A DNA stretch of 62,541 bases, from assembly GCA_016765135.1 (NCBI GenBank), contig JAESQN010000008.1, positions 1-62,541 of the forward strand, written 5' to 3'. The DNA comes from Robiginitomaculum sp. Its GTDB lineage: Bacteria; Pseudomonadota; Alphaproteobacteria; Caulobacterales; Maricaulaceae. The notes under the pieces are model-generated. The model was not told where the DNA came from and did not search any database. It saw nothing but the letters and a program-made list of their open reading frames with translations. Numbering within the stretch: the first letter of the stretch is position 1; each line of letters starts with the position of its first letter. This document shows, piece after piece, positions 62,165 through 62,541 of the stretch. Made by a program: the position numbers and the translations under genes.

Positions 62165-62541
62165 GTTTTACCCTACACCCTTCCCCGCCTGTGTGGATAT
62201 TGCTGTGGAGGCACTACGAAAGAAACCCAAGCCACGCGAAAACACGAATTGTTTTGAGGCTGTTTTCCCCCTTCACCCGAATAAAAAAGTTCGGGTTTCC
62301 AAGGGTTTCTACTCGGCATCTTAAATGGTTCACTTTCTTTCTTTCTTTCCTTCCTCCGTTTTTTACGGGGGAAGTGCCGGAGCTCTTGCGGAGGCGATGG
62401 GGGGAACAACTTAACTCTGGGGTAGGATGAGAGATTGTCCCCCCATCGAGCGCCAAGAGGCGCCCACTTCCCCCGTAAGAACGAGGGAAGGAAAGAATGT
62501 TAGATGATTTTATCTTCTATAGTTATTGAGACCTTGGGTAA
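62165..62541. other. Gene-free right end of the window
   Basis: Holds the R3 repeat (62345-62492) and about 180 bases before it in which I see no gene or structure. The short open frames in both strands are artefacts of the palindrome. The window ends inside intergenic DNA. Confidence 0.6.
62345..62492. repeat. Palindromic intergenic repeat R3, copy B
   Basis: About 150 bases: left arm TTTCCTTCCTCCGT, CGGGGGAAGTG and GCGATGGGGGG; right arm CCCCCCATCG, CACTTCCCCCG and GAGGGAAGGAAA. Each arm holds further short inverted repeats (GCCGGAGCTC, GCGCCAAGAGGCGC). The left half, reverse-complemented, matches the right half of the element at 28208-28430. Confidence 0.8.

Overview
The window looks like chromosomal DNA of an alphaproteobacterium, by inference of the Caulobacterales/Maricaulales (Hyphomonadaceae-like) type. 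The case rests on a class I lysyl-tRNA synthetase, a SapC-family protein, an NDUFA9-like epimerase, the DUF482 acetyltransferase, a Zur-type Fur protein, a TadABCD pilus block and hutF/hutG. Most of the DNA is moderately GC-rich, with a few clearly AT-rich patches.

Layout. 1-9942: cell-wall sugar genes glmS and glmM (divergent), 5-formyl-THF cyclo-ligase, a YmdB-like phosphodiesterase, a membrane-anchored STAND-like ATPase with a recently expanded 49-residue repeat, and groES-groEL with a promoter and CIRCE operator. 10419-16637: a CAT tRNA, a TPR lipoprotein, an M17 aminopeptidase, hutG/hutF and a frameshifted M50 peptidase. 16653-17781: a damaged, partly AT-rich stretch with a small membrane-protein gene broken by an in-frame TAG and two orphan ORFs, one truncated. 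17952-24559: an S24-like repressor lacking its catalytic Ser, a TPR protein, lysK, DsrE, HIT, DUF482, RidA and nitroreductase genes. 24555-24806: a structured non-coding stretch ending in a strong terminator. 24844-30043: leucine catabolism (ivd, mccA, mccB), with mccA carrying an AT-rich internal segment. 30217-34537: tadABCD. 34691-42129: nfuA-like, tsaB, acetyltransferase, MFS, hydrolase, thioesterase, zur, sapC and NDUFA9-like genes.

42365-62164 is a metal-resistance island. On the minus strand runs a czcI-like/czcCBA/PII-like/cadA-like operon for divalent cation export. On the plus strand run copAB (periplasmic copper oxidation), a DUF547 protein, two glycosyltransferases, a small membrane protein, an atypical CDF transporter, a MerR regulator, a Cu(+) P-type ATPase and a small channel-like protein. 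Together these genes would move metals from the cytoplasm (P-type ATPases, CDF) to the periplasm, then out (RND pump) or into an oxidised form (CopA).

Three families of palindromic intergenic repeats sit between genes, several of them inside the mcc and czc operons. I found no CRISPR array, insertion sequence or complete prophage. The points most worth following are the CDF with a degenerate metal site, the MerR/ATPase specificity mismatch, the mosaic mccA, the expanding repeat ATPase and the unidentified structured RNA candidate.
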